Assembly (NCBI RefSeq): GCF_018614915.1
Contig: NZ_JAGGNU010000052.1
Span: forward strand, 1 to 64,000
Direction of reading: 5' to 3'
Length of the DNA stretch: 64,000 nucleotides
Source of the DNA: Variovorax paradoxus
GTDB lineage: Bacteria; Pseudomonadota; Gammaproteobacteria; Burkholderiales; Burkholderiaceae_C
This document shows positions 56,094-63,593 of this stretch, piece by piece (within the stretch, counting starts at the first letter, position 1; each line of letters starts with the position of its first letter). The notes beneath the pieces were generated by a model. That model saw only the letters and a list, made by a program, of their open reading frames with translations. It was not told the origin of the DNA and did not search any database. The translations under genes and the position numbers were made by a program.

Positions 56094-56734
56094 AGGCGAA
56101 ACCGATCTAAAAATACCTCACAACCCGCATGGACGCTGGATTTTCCTGAAGTCTTTCTTCATTCGTTCCCCGTTTTGTTCCCCGGTTTCGCTTTCGCTGC
56201 CCCCGGTGTCGGAGCCAGATTGGTTCGGCTCGGGGCGTGCAAGAACATCCTCGAAATAAATGCAGTGCGTTGTATTGTCGCCACACTCCTGGCTGAGTGA
56301 TGGATCGAGCGCCTGAGCACGGACTTGCCTGAAAGGTCGGCAGAATCAGCCCCATGACCGACCACGGCGCCTTTCCCGCCAACGATCCTCGTGCTCCGGC
56401 CGGCCGGCCTCGCCATGACGCGCGGGCGGACGACGGGGCACCTCGCCATGTTGACGCGCCTGATGGCGCGGCACAGAGCCGTTTCGGCGCAGCAGCCAGC
56501 ATCCTTGATCGCCTCGATACCCGGTCGCTGGCGATGCGCCTGCGGCGACGGCCATGGTGGCGGTTATGGTGAGCGCCGGCATGCGCCGTGCACTCGCCAC
56601 ATGCCTCTTTGGCGCTACGCGCTGCCCGCTGCGGCCCAGCGACAAGGGCGCGCTTTTCCCGGTTTCCAGTCGCGTCTAGGTCGCGACAATCAAGCCGCAA
56701 ACGATCGCGCAGGCCCCGAAGATGAAGCACGTGA
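56094..56734. other. 640-base stretch without a convincing gene
   Basis: Several overlapping frames are open, but their composition is that of antisense or random GC-rich DNA. One minus-strand reading at about 56678-56758 encodes a 25-residue hydrophobic peptide (MWGVGLTFTC...VCGLIVAT) with no clear ribosome site. Nothing else is supported. Confidence 0.4.
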
Positions 56735-57379
56735 ATGTCAGTCCCACGCCCCACATGGAAGCCTTTGAAAGCTCCCTCGATGCCGGCCATGGGGATCATG
56801 CCTACACAGGAGGAAGTGCGGGCAGTTTTTGAGCACATGCGGCAAAACCCGACCGATTTCAGCGCGGTCGAATCGCCCGATTATTCAGACTATCTGGCTG
56901 GCTCCCTATGGCGCAAGATCAAGCGTCGCGTGTTGGAGCGCGACGACAAGACCTGTCAATCGTGTGGCGGCCCCGGTAGCGTCGCGCACCATCGAAGCTA
57001 CGCGCAGGAGGTCATGGATGGAAATGCCGACCACTTGCTCGCCACCGTGTGCGAGGGTTGCCATGCGCTGATTCACTTCACCGATCAGGGGGCAAAGCGT
57101 CCCTCTGATGAATGGGAAGCTGTCTTCCTCGAAACGAAGTCGCAAGCGTTTCCCGAACCTCACGTCGATCTCCGCCGCAACTTCCCGCCTCACCCTGCCA
57201 CGTGGGATCGGATGACAGCGAAGCAAAAACAACTTTGGCAGACCAGTGCCATCGCGCTGACCAAAGAGGCTCGAGAGCGAAAGCGGGCAAAGGCTGAACG
57301 CCGGCATCTGAGCGAGTCGCAGCGCGCAGCAGTGGCGGCGAACCTGAAAGACGGCCAGCGTGCCTATCGGAAGCTTTGA
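56735..57379 (+). CDS. HNH-domain protein (putative endonuclease)
   Basis: The 214-residue reading contains a zinc-binding HNH motif: Cys74 and Cys77 in CQSCGG, His85-His86 in VAHHRSYAQ, Asn97, then Cys106, Cys109 and His110 in CEGCHALIH. Upstream, DYLAGSLWRKIKRRVLERD is the usual lead-in of such domains. The C-terminal third is a basic helix (RERKRAKAERRH). The start is uncertain: ATGs at 56780, 56789 and 56798 are all possible. It could be a stand-alone nuclease of mobile origin. Confidence 0.75.
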   Translation: MSVPRPTWKPLKAPSMPAMGIMPTQEEVRAVFEHMRQNPTDFSAVESPDYSDYLAGSLWRKIKRRVLERDDKTCQSCGGPGSVAHHRSYAQEVMDGNADHLLATVCEGCHALIHFTDQGAKRPSDEWEAVFLETKSQAFPEPHVDLRRNFPPHPATWDRMTAKQKQLWQTSAIALTKEARERKRAKAERRHLSESQRAAVAANLKDGQRAYRKL

Positions 57380-58026
57380 GCACGGCCCTGATATGGTCGC
57401 TTTCCCTCCGAGCCACCTCTGCAGAGTCACGTTCGCGGTTCGCCAAGTAGAGCTCGTTCGCAGCATCTGCCGTTGCTCGAGGTCTGCTTGGCCCTCGACG
57501 AGCTTGAGCAGGCCTTTGCACTGGACGTCGGCCCCTGACCTACGCTCCGCATAGCCTCCAGCGCTGGCGACAATGGGCGGCAGCGCCGCAGCGCGCGTGG
57601 CGTCATGTCGTCTCGCGCCGTGCATATGACGTCTGGGTGAACGCTTCGGACCGGTTAGAGACCCCCCTCGGATTCTCGTAGCCGATGACGAAATCGGTTC
57701 ACTCGCCTCGCGATCAGTGTCATTGCACAACGCCTCGTCAAGGGCGGGCTCTTCCCCGTTGAGCAGTCGAGTTCGGGCCGCAAGTACTACAGCCTTGTGC
57801 ACAGCCTCCGGCAAGGTGCGTCCGTTCAGATAGTCGGCGATCAAGGCTTCGGCGGCTGCAAAGAAAAGGGACACGGCATATGTCCCCAGCCCCTGGGGCG
57901 CAGCACTGAGTAGAGCTCAGCGGCGAGCGCCTCGTCGCTCCGGCGCGCAAGTTTCCCCGCAGCCGTCAGGGGACCGCTCAAAGGCCGTCCTGAAGCCTGG
58001 TGAGGGGCCCCACACAGTCGAGGTCG
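57380..58026. other. 647-base stretch with possible degenerate gene on the minus strand
   Basis: On the minus strand around 57660-57990 two adjacent frames look protein-like: LARRSDEALAAELYSVL, then after a frame change FFAAAEALIADYLNGRTLPEA and HKAVVLAARTRLLNGEEPAL. They may be parts of one broken hypothetical gene. The second frame then runs antisense to the HNH gene without a credible end. Nothing else is seen. Confidence 0.3.
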
Positions 58027-58227
58027 CTACTCAAGAAAGCGGGCCCGTATCTGGTCCCCTGCGGTCCCATCTTCGGTGCCATAGCCATCGCCGAGCGCAG
58101 CGCACTCGGTGACCACACATTCAGCAAAGGTCCGCACAGCAGGCGGGACCGGTTCACCGGCCTTCAGGAGGCCAGCCATGACAGCCAGCTCTTCGAACAC
58201 CTCGGCGGGGTTTCGATTTGGTTCCAT
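58027..58227 (-). CDS. Small hypothetical protein (66 aa)
   Basis: An ATG at 58225-58227 opens MEPNRNPAEVFEELAVMAGL, followed by KAGEPVPPAVRTFAECVVTE and an acidic end. The helical, acidic composition and typical codon use suggest a real gene. No family is recognised. It lies near other small minus-strand genes of the accessory patch. Confidence 0.5.
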   Translation of the reverse strand: MEPNRNPAEVFEELAVMAGLLKAGEPVPPAVRTFAECVVTECAALGDGYGTEDGTAGDQIRARFLE

Positions 58228-58294
58228 GATTGAATATTAGGTCGCAGCCGCGATGGTTTCCACAGGTGAATGACTTAAAAAGGAAGTTCGCTTC

Positions 58295-58420
58295 ATGAAC
58301 CAGTACCCGGCGGAGCGTCTGGCGATGACGCCGGAGCCGCTCCCGCCGAAGCCGCCCAAGCCCAAGCTCGAGCTCGAGCTCGCGAGGCCGGAGGGGCCGT
58401 CCGAGCCCTCGCTTTTCTAG
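58295..58420 (+). CDS. Short Pro/Lys/Glu-rich ORF (41 aa)
   Basis: An ATG with AGGAAG upstream opens a 41-codon frame with MNQYPAERLAMTPEPLPPKP, a Pro-Lys stretch and a Leu-Glu repeat, ending in SLF and TAG. Its low-complexity style resembles the 69-residue protein at 55884. It is flanked by minus-strand genes and could be a chance ORF. Confidence 0.35.
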   Translation: MNQYPAERLAMTPEPLPPKPPKPKLELELARPEGPSEPSLF

Positions 58421-58540
58421 GCGCTGCCGCGATGGCCAGCGGAGATGCGGTGCGCGAGATCGCTGAGCAAGCGGGGCGCTGATCACGCCGGCCCGCCATT
58501 CCTCGCGCGCCATCAGGAATGGCAGCAAGGCCCGCAGCCG

Positions 58541-58924
58541 TCACAGCGTTGCGTCGGACAAGATGAGCGCTGCACGGTAGGCTCCGCGGCCTGCGGTCTT
58601 GGCTTCGTCCACCAGTTGCTTGCGCCTGCGCGACCGCTCCACCGGCGACTGACTGGTTAGCGGCTGGAGGAGATCATGACTGATCTCGAGCAGATGACTC
58701 GACGAGGTTAGGCAAGAGTGAATGGCTGTCCACTCGGGACGGGCCCGATGGGTTTCCCTCTCGAGGCGCGTCGCTTCTTCTTGGGCGACCGGCGACAGGG
58801 AACCCAGATCGGTTGGCTTGAGGAAGGGGTCGGGCTCGCAGCCCTCCAAGATATACGCCCGTGCCGTTTCAACGGCTGCGGCCGCGGCTTCGATCAAGGC
58901 CTCTGCAGTATCGATCCTGTCCAT
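58541..58924 (-). CDS. Hypothetical protein (127 aa, helical)
   Basis: The ATG at 58922-58924 follows GGAGGGTGAGCA, a strong ribosome site. The product MDRIDTAEALIEAAAAAVET continues as a mostly helical protein with a hydrophilic middle and ends GRGAYRAALILSDATL. No motif is recognised. Composition and start signal support a real gene. Confidence 0.6.
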   Translation of the reverse strand: MDRIDTAEALIEAAAAAVETARAYILEGCEPDPFLKPTDLGSLSPVAQEEATRLERETHRARPEWTAIHSCLTSSSHLLEISHDLLQPLTSQSPVERSRRRKQLVDEAKTAGRGAYRAALILSDATL

Positions 58925-59145
58925 TGCTCACCCTCCAAGGTTGGCGTCCAAAGAACGGCTGAGTCGAACGGATTGCTCTGATTTCCGTCGCGTACTCGCA
59001 GCACCATAATAGGTACGAGACAAACGGAAAGTGGCGCTGCAGCCCAAACTTGTCACCGTTCTCCTACACGATTTTTTGGAGAGCGGGGAGGAAGTAGGAA
59101 TTCAGTTCTACAGAACGTTCTGCAAGACGAGCGGCGGCAGCTCGC
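58925..59145. other. 221-base gap, no gene seen
   Basis: This lies between the hypothetical gene and the DUF72 remnant and holds the upstream region of the former. No RNA or repeat is evident. Confidence 0.4.
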
Positions 59146-59328
59146 GTGATGATCTCGGGTGCGAGCCAGGTGGTGCGGCTCCACGGTCGCAACGTGGACA
59201 CGTACAACGTGCAGGGTGCCAGCTCGGCGGCCGAGCGCTTCGACTACGACTATCCGGACCAGGAGCTGAAGGAGCTCGTGGTCGAGGTGATCCGCCTGGC
59301 GCCGATGCGCAGGACGGCGGCCCAATGA
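59146..59328 (+). pseudogene. C-terminal fragment of a DUF72 (YecE-like) protein
   Basis: The 60-residue reading contains VVRLHGRNVDTYNVQG and ERFDYDYPDQELKEL, which matches the end of DUF72 TIM-barrel proteins where RLHGRN and the (E)RFDY-x-Y segment occur. A full DUF72 protein has about 240-300 residues, so most of the gene is lost and the upstream frame is not DUF72-like. Confidence 0.65.
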
Positions 59329-59409
59329 CCGGAATAACCCCGGTAACCAAGCCCGTGCAAGGGAAACCACCTTTTAGGCATCATCCTTGCCGATTCGCAG
59401 GGGGAAGTG

Positions 59410-59580
59410 ATGGTTAGGTGGGCAGAGAAGTTTGCTGCAGAGATGCAGCGTCTTACGGAGGGGCGCGCGGTGTACAACGACATGCTGGATTGGGCCCTGC
59501 AGTTGTGGCCCGACAAGCGGGAGCATGATCCCGAGGAGGTCGCGAGGTGTGCGTTGCGCGAGGTGCAAGACGACGACTGA
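59410..59580 (+). CDS. Small hypothetical protein (56 aa)
   Basis: The ATG at 59410 has AGGGGGAAG directly upstream, and a GTG one codon earlier is possible. The product MVRWAEKFAAEMQRLTEGRA continues with a helical, acidic sequence that includes YNDMLDWALQLWPDK and ends DDD. It reads as a compact helical domain and does not overlap another gene. I do not recognise the family. Confidence 0.5.
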   Translation: MVRWAEKFAAEMQRLTEGRAVYNDMLDWALQLWPDKREHDPEEVARCALREVQDDD

Positions 59581-59607
59581 GCTGGGCGGCGCAAGTCCGC
59601 CCATCAC

Positions 59608-59916
59608 TCAGGATCGGCGAGCGTCCTTGAAAAACCGGGACACTGGAACGCCCAAACCGCGAGCAATGTGATCGACGGTGGCGATCGAGGGGGAAACAAG
59701 GCCGCGCTCGAGGCGCGACAGCATCGACGCCGAGATCCCGCTCGTCGCTGCCAACTCACCACCAGTGAGGCCGACCGCGACCCTTACCCCTCGGACGTTC
59801 GCTCCGATGAGGCATACGAGCATGCTGCGCACCTGTGCTGACGATGCCCGCGGCATACGTCTTGACGAGGGCGGCAACTGAGGCGGCGACGTTGTTGGAA
59901 AGGGCGACGGGCGCAT
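59608..59916 (-). CDS. XRE-family helix-turn-helix regulator
   Basis: The 102-residue protein carries an XRE helix-turn-helix in its C-terminal 65 residues: NVRGVRVAVGLTGGELAATS, then SMLSRLERGLVSPSIATVDH and a final GLGVPVSRFF. The N-terminal 30 residues are Pro/Ser-rich, and the true start may be an internal ATG at about 59856 or 59823. No cupin domain follows, so it is a stand-alone DNA-binding protein. It may control nearby accessory genes. Confidence 0.75.
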   Translation of the reverse strand: MRPSPFPTTSPPQLPPSSRRMPRASSAQVRSMLVCLIGANVRGVRVAVGLTGGELAATSGISASMLSRLERGLVSPSIATVDHIARGLGVPVSRFFKDARRS

Positions 59917-60121
59917 GTTTCCATGCTATTCGGCGTGAGGCGCCATGCCACCTATCAGCTTTGATAGGGGCGCCAATGCCAGCGTCCTAAGGCTGGCTTA
60001 AGTCTGGCGGCGCATGCTTCGTACTGACAGCCAGCCGGCGCTGGTAGAGGTTGCTTCGGCACCCGGCCCGTCATGGGCGGTTTCCTCGATGCCGGCGGCT
60101 GTCGCGATTCGACTCTGCGCC

Positions 60122-60334
60122 TCAGTGCGCCCATTCCTTGACCGAAGCCGGATCGATCGTGGCGATCACCGCCGCCATCTCGAAGGCGGCATCAGGATTG
60201 CAGGTGCAAGGCACCGCAGCGCCCCCGCAGTCGCACCCGCCTTTGCCTTCTGTGAGCAGGGCCGACGGACGGTCCTCGTGGTCCTCGCAAACCCAGCCAG
60301 GTCCGAGACAGTGGACGCACTTCAGCTTGGTCAT
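60122..60334 (-). CDS. Small Cys-rich conserved hypothetical protein
   Basis: The 70-residue protein has paired Cys motifs: CVHCLGPGWVCEDH and CDCGGAAVPCTCN. It resembles small zinc-ribbon-like proteins that I recall as conserved in many proteobacteria with no known function. It starts in an ATGA overlap with the gene before it, so the two are co-translated. Confidence 0.65.
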   Translation of the reverse strand: MTKLKCVHCLGPGWVCEDHEDRPSALLTEGKGGCDCGGAAVPCTCNPDAAFEMAAVIATIDPASVKEWAH

Positions 60335-60519
60335 GTCGAGCGCGCACGTGCCCGTGCGGTCCTCCCGGTAGGCTTCGCCACTGCCGACTTCCGCGGCGCG
60401 CGCTTCGCAGGTTTCGGGCCGCCGAGCGCCCTGAGCGACTGGATCAGCTGATCCGTGTCCGCGTCGAACTTGTCATCGCCGTGTTTGGGAGACTTGGCTT
60501 CCATCTCGGGCTCCTTCAT
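60331..60519 (-). CDS. Small basic hypothetical protein (62 aa)
   Basis: The ATG at 60517-60519 gives MKEPEMEAKSPKHGDDKFDA, then a short helix QLIQSLRALGG and a Lys/Arg/Ala-rich tail. A TTG four codons upstream is an alternative. The tail is histone-H1-like, so nucleic-acid binding is possible. It overlaps the Cys-rich protein gene by four bases. Confidence 0.5.
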   Translation of the reverse strand: MKEPEMEAKSPKHGDDKFDADTDQLIQSLRALGGPKPAKRAPRKSAVAKPTGRTARARARST

Positions 60520-60586
60520 TTTGTGAACCAAGGTTTGCGCTTTCGGCTGACAGAGCCGGCGTAGGAGGTAGCGGATTCTTCACGCT

Positions 60587-61252
60587 GTGAACCACCTACG
60601 CGATCTCGCACCCATGCTGCTCGACGAGCGGCCGCTGGACGTCGAGGAGACTGGGTGGATCTACGAGATTAAGTTCGACGGTTGGCGCCTGATGGCACGG
60701 TTCGGGGACGGCAAGTGCGAGCTGCGCACACGGCAGGGCGCCAACGCGACCAGCTGGTTCCCCGAGATCACCCAGGCGCTGGCCAGCGTGGAGGGCGGCC
60801 CCTACGTCACGGACGGGGAGGGATGCGTGCTCGACGAGATGGGGCGCAGCGACTTCGATCGATTCCAGGATCGCGCGCGGCGCCGGCGCTGGTACGAGGG
60901 CGCGGATCCCGTTGTCTACTGCGTCTTCGACCTGCTCGTGGACAACGGCACTGACATCACGCAGCTGCCGCTCATCGAACGCAAGGAGCGCCTGGCCAAG
61001 TTGCTGAAGGTTCCCCCGTCCAGCGTGCTCTACGTGAACCACTTCGACAACGAGGCGCACGACATCAACAGCATCGTCCGCGACGCGGTTGTGCCCTTCG
61101 AGCTGGAGGGCCTGGTCGCGAAGAGGAAGGACAGCGTCTATACGCCCGGCGTGCGGACCAGCAACTGGGTGAAGGTGAAGCGGAAGAACGCGATCCCGGC
61201 GCAGCGCCTCAAGCGCGGGCCGAAGAGCAAGGACATCTCGATCGGCCCATAG
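60587..61252 (+). CDS. ATP-dependent DNA ligase-like protein, adenylation domain only
   Basis: The 221-residue product has the nucleotidyltransferase motifs in order: I as EIKFDGWR (Lys29), III as YCVFDLLVDN, IV as ELEGLVAKRKDS and V as NWVKVKRKN. It ends soon after motif V, so the OB-fold of LigD-type ligases is missing. Adenylation chemistry is plausible, but sealing of DNA ends without an OB domain would be inefficient. The start is a GTG at 60587; an ATG at 60614 is an alternative. No Ku gene is in view. Confidence 0.85.
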   Translation: MNHLRDLAPMLLDERPLDVEETGWIYEIKFDGWRLMARFGDGKCELRTRQGANATSWFPEITQALASVEGGPYVTDGEGCVLDEMGRSDFDRFQDRARRRRWYEGADPVVYCVFDLLVDNGTDITQLPLIERKERLAKLLKVPPSSVLYVNHFDNEAHDINSIVRDAVVPFELEGLVAKRKDSVYTPGVRTSNWVKVKRKNAIPAQRLKRGPKSKDISIGP

Positions 61253-61315
61253 GCGCGTCCCGATCGGCGGCCTGGCCCATGGTGAAGCGCAAAGGCCTGG
61301 TACTGATGGAGCGCT

Positions 61316-61936
61316 TCAGGAGATAGCCTTGGGAACTGCTCCGGGCTGATCTTCCGCGTTGACATTCGGTGGCAGTGGCGCGTTAGGACGGTCGATCGCT
61401 TCGACACCAGGTTGCGCCACGAACTCTTCGTCTTGAAACGCATCGGCCGGCACTTGGTCGCCCCTTGCTTGCGTTGCCTTGTTGACCCGTTCGACAACTG
61501 CCGCCGCACCGAGTTCGCTGCCAGGGACAACTTCTTTTACAGCGGCATCGACGAGACCCGCCGCATCCGGCAAACGGACGCGCCTAACGGACTGATCCCA
61601 TAGTTGGGAAAGCATCAATGCAGACGTTTTGTCCCGCCATAGGCGCGCGTCTACCGAGAAAACAGTACCGTCGGGCAGAGAAAAATTCGTAGGATGCCCT
61701 TGGTCTAAATCGGTATCCGATTGAGCTCGGTTCCAACCGAAGAGCGCACCGGCGATGGCAAGCACCCCAACAAAAAGCAGCGCAAAGCCGCCCATAGAAT
61801 TGCCCGCCATGAAAAGGGAAGTAGAGAAGAACATTCCAACTGCGGCCAAGACAACGAGAGCGACCAAGAACACTTGGCTTCGTACCGGCTTGACCCTCAC
61901 GTGCGCTGAGACGCTTGGTGCGGAATTCGGCTCCAT
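61316..61936 (-). CDS. Hypothetical membrane protein with soluble C-terminal domain
   Basis: The 206-residue protein has two hydrophobic helices at about residues 20-65 (VFLVALVVLAAVGMFF and GFALLFVGVLAIAGALFG). A soluble domain follows, with FSLPDGTVFSVDARLW and LVDAAVKEVVPGSELGA. No family is recognised. Its start overlaps the stop of the upstream gene by one base, so the two belong together. Confidence 0.6.
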   Translation of the reverse strand: MEPNSAPSVSAHVRVKPVRSQVFLVALVVLAAVGMFFSTSLFMAGNSMGGFALLFVGVLAIAGALFGWNRAQSDTDLDQGHPTNFSLPDGTVFSVDARLWRDKTSALMLSQLWDQSVRRVRLPDAAGLVDAAVKEVVPGSELGAAAVVERVNKATQARGDQVPADAFQDEEFVAQPGVEAIDRPNAPLPPNVNAEDQPGAVPKAIS

Positions 61937-62187
61937 CAGCCACCTCGCTCGTCAATGGTGATGGTGCCATCTTCATTGCGGTGAGGAAGGAAGAACGGCG
62001 GAAAGTGGGTGTATGCCCAGTCGTAACGACCTAAGAAGAGCCGCAGGACCTTTGCAATTGCCACGCCGTACGAGACCGAGGTCGATGGATCGATTACGCA
62101 CTCGATCAAGTCGAAGTTGGTAGAGGTGACCTTCAAGGTGCAGTTATCGAACCGGCACCTCACGAACCTGTATCCGTCCAACTGCAC
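61936..62187 (-). CDS. Hypothetical protein with RFxxCxFDNCTL motif (start uncertain)
   Basis: The annotated GTG start gives 83 residues: VQLDGYRFVRCRFDNCTLKV, then IECVIDPSTSVSYG and a basic-aromatic end. The RCRFDNCTL segment recalls small proteins with pentapeptide-like or beta-helix turns. The frame stays protein-like for about 37 more codons upstream (GGPYGWVALQLYYNGQTV) up to a TAG but has no ATG, so the 5' part may be lost or shifted. It is coupled to the membrane protein gene. Confidence 0.55.
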   Translation of the reverse strand: MQLDGYRFVRCRFDNCTLKVTSTNFDLIECVIDPSTSVSYGVAIAKVLRLFLGRYDWAYTHFPPFFLPHRNEDGTITIDERGG

Positions 62188-62364
62188 CGTTTGCCCGTTG
62201 TAGTAGAGCTGAAGAGCAACCCAGCCGTAGGGCCCACCACTGGTCCTGGGTTCGGTCTTTTGGGTCGCCCTGAGGTTCGCGGTAAACGAGTCCTACGAAG
62301 CCAAGCCTAGAACACTGGATATTGGAAACCTCCAATAAACCCGCCAATATCGAGCCCAAAAGAA

Positions 62365-62399
62365 GAAGGCCCCGCTACCAAATTGATAGCGGGGCCTTC
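62365..62399 (-). terminator. Hairpin terminator with 13-bp perfect stem
   Basis: GAAGGCCCCGCTA pairs exactly with TAGCGGGGCCTTC around a nine-base loop. On the minus strand a T-rich stretch (TTCTTCTTTTGGG) follows. It terminates transcription coming from the tRNA side. Confidence 0.8.
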
Positions 62400-62420
62400 A
62401 GTGCCTATGCGGCTTGTAGC

Positions 62421-62469
62421 GGCTCCTCGACCTGGGCTCGAACCAGGGACCTACGGACTAAAAGTCCGC
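62421..62469 (-). tRNA. 3' half of a tRNA-Lys(TTT), truncated
   Basis: From the anticodon stem onward the cloverleaf is normal: GCGGA-CTTTTAG-TCCGT with anticodon TTT, T-arm CCTGG-TTCGAGC-CCAGG and 3' acceptor TCGAGGA. The acceptor 5' strand and D-arm are missing, and unrelated sequence stands in their place. The encoded CCA is CCG. It is a gene remnant or attachment-site copy, not a working tRNA. Confidence 0.6.
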
Positions 62470-62632
62470 CGGTGCGGTGGATGCATTGCGGATCTTGTGG
62501 CGCAGCTACGCCTCATGATATGCCGCAGACGCCAGCCCCCGGGTCCTTGCCTGCGGAGCGGCTGATTGCAGTGTGTAGGTGCTCTGGCCTCCGTAGCTCC
62601 GTTAGACACTCGGCCAATCGTTAGACACCGGT

Positions 62633-62679
62633 ACCCAAAAAGCAAAATGCCCGCAGAGACCTAAATCCTTGCGGGCATT
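62633..62679 (-). terminator. Terminator downstream of tRNA-Pro
   Basis: AATGCCCGCA pairs with TGCGGGCATT around a 14-base loop, followed on the minus strand by TTTTGCTTTTTGGG. It directly follows the tRNA-Pro gene and fits a factor-independent terminator. Confidence 0.8.
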
Positions 62680-62689
62680 CACATTTTCA

Positions 62690-62766
<77 letters not shown>

Positions 62767-62806
62767 ACGAAGCCTGCGATTCTAGCCTGCGCGCGGCAGG
62801 CCTTTC

Positions 62807-63511
62807 TCAGCGTTTCGCGTATTGCGTCTTGCCGAAGAGGATTTCGCGCTCCTTGTCGCCCGTGATCGGCTGGCGCAGATCGGCCAGCACCTTGACGCCG
62901 CGCTGCACCGCGGGCCGGGCGGCGATGCCCTCGAACCACTTCTTCAGGTGCCGGAACTCGGTGAGCACGATGCCCTGGTTCTCCCAGCTGCGCAGCCAAG
63001 GAAAGATCGCGATGTCCGCGATCGAGTAGCTCTCGCCGGCGATGAAGCGATGGCTGGCGAGCTGCTTGTCGATCACGCCGTAGAGGCGCCGCGCTTCGTT
63101 GCTGTAGCGGTCGATCGCATAGGCGATCTTCTCTGGCGCGTACATGCGGAAGTGATGCGCCTGGCCGAGCATCGGCCCGACGCCGCCCATCTGGAACATG
63201 AGCCACTGCAGCACCTCGTAGCGGGCGCGGTCGCCGGCCGGCAGGAACTGGCCGGTCTTGCCGGCCAGGTAGACCAGGATCGCGCCGGATTCGAAGAGCG
63301 AGATCGGCTTGCCGTCCGGGCCCTCAGGATCGGTGATGGCCGGGATTTTGTTGTTCGGGCTGATCTTGAGAAAGCCCGCTTCGAACTGGTCGCCCTTGCC
63401 GATGTTGACCGGGTGCGCGCGGTAGGGGAGGCCGCACTCCTCCAGCATGATGTGGATCTTGTGGCCGTTGGGCGTGGGCCAGGAATAGACGTCGATGGGT
63501 GCTTGTGGCAT
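62807..63511 (-). CDS. Glutathione S-transferase family protein (YfcG/Ure2p-like)
   Basis: The 234-residue protein has a thioredoxin-fold N-domain beginning IDVYSWPTPNGHKIHIMLEE, the cis-Pro segment NNKIPAITD and the glutathione site LFESGAILVYLA. A helical C-domain follows, with GESYSIADIAIFPWLRSWE. The form is of the Nu/YfcG class, disulfide-bond oxidoreductases that use glutathione. The next gene upstream encodes a thioredoxin-reductase-like protein, so both may serve redox defence. Confidence 0.92.
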   Translation of the reverse strand: MPQAPIDVYSWPTPNGHKIHIMLEECGLPYRAHPVNIGKGDQFEAGFLKISPNNKIPAITDPEGPDGKPISLFESGAILVYLAGKTGQFLPAGDRARYEVLQWLMFQMGGVGPMLGQAHHFRMYAPEKIAYAIDRYSNEARRLYGVIDKQLASHRFIAGESYSIADIAIFPWLRSWENQGIVLTEFRHLKKWFEGIAARPAVQRGVKVLADLRQPITGDKEREILFGKTQYAKR

Positions 63512-63593
63512 GGGCTGCGTTCCACGAGAAAAAGACAGGGCCGGCCAGCATAGCGGCCGACGGCTTTTCCTGCAGGACGCAGCCCTGCCGGCC

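Noticed and set aside
56159..56449. Minus-strand frame ending KPGNKTGNE that could be read as an integrase tail
   Set aside because: None of the catalytic motifs of tyrosine recombinases is present, and the rest of the frame is low-complexity.
56678..56758. 25-residue hydrophobic peptide MWGVGLTFTC...GLIVAT on the minus strand
   Set aside because: It could be a small membrane peptide, but it has no clear ribosome site and no neighbour that supports it.
62599..62627. Two CGTTAGACAC direct repeats that resemble an integron attC core (GTTRRRY)
   Set aside because: No complementary RYYYAAC site or attC fold is found nearby and there is no integrase, so a coincidence is likely.
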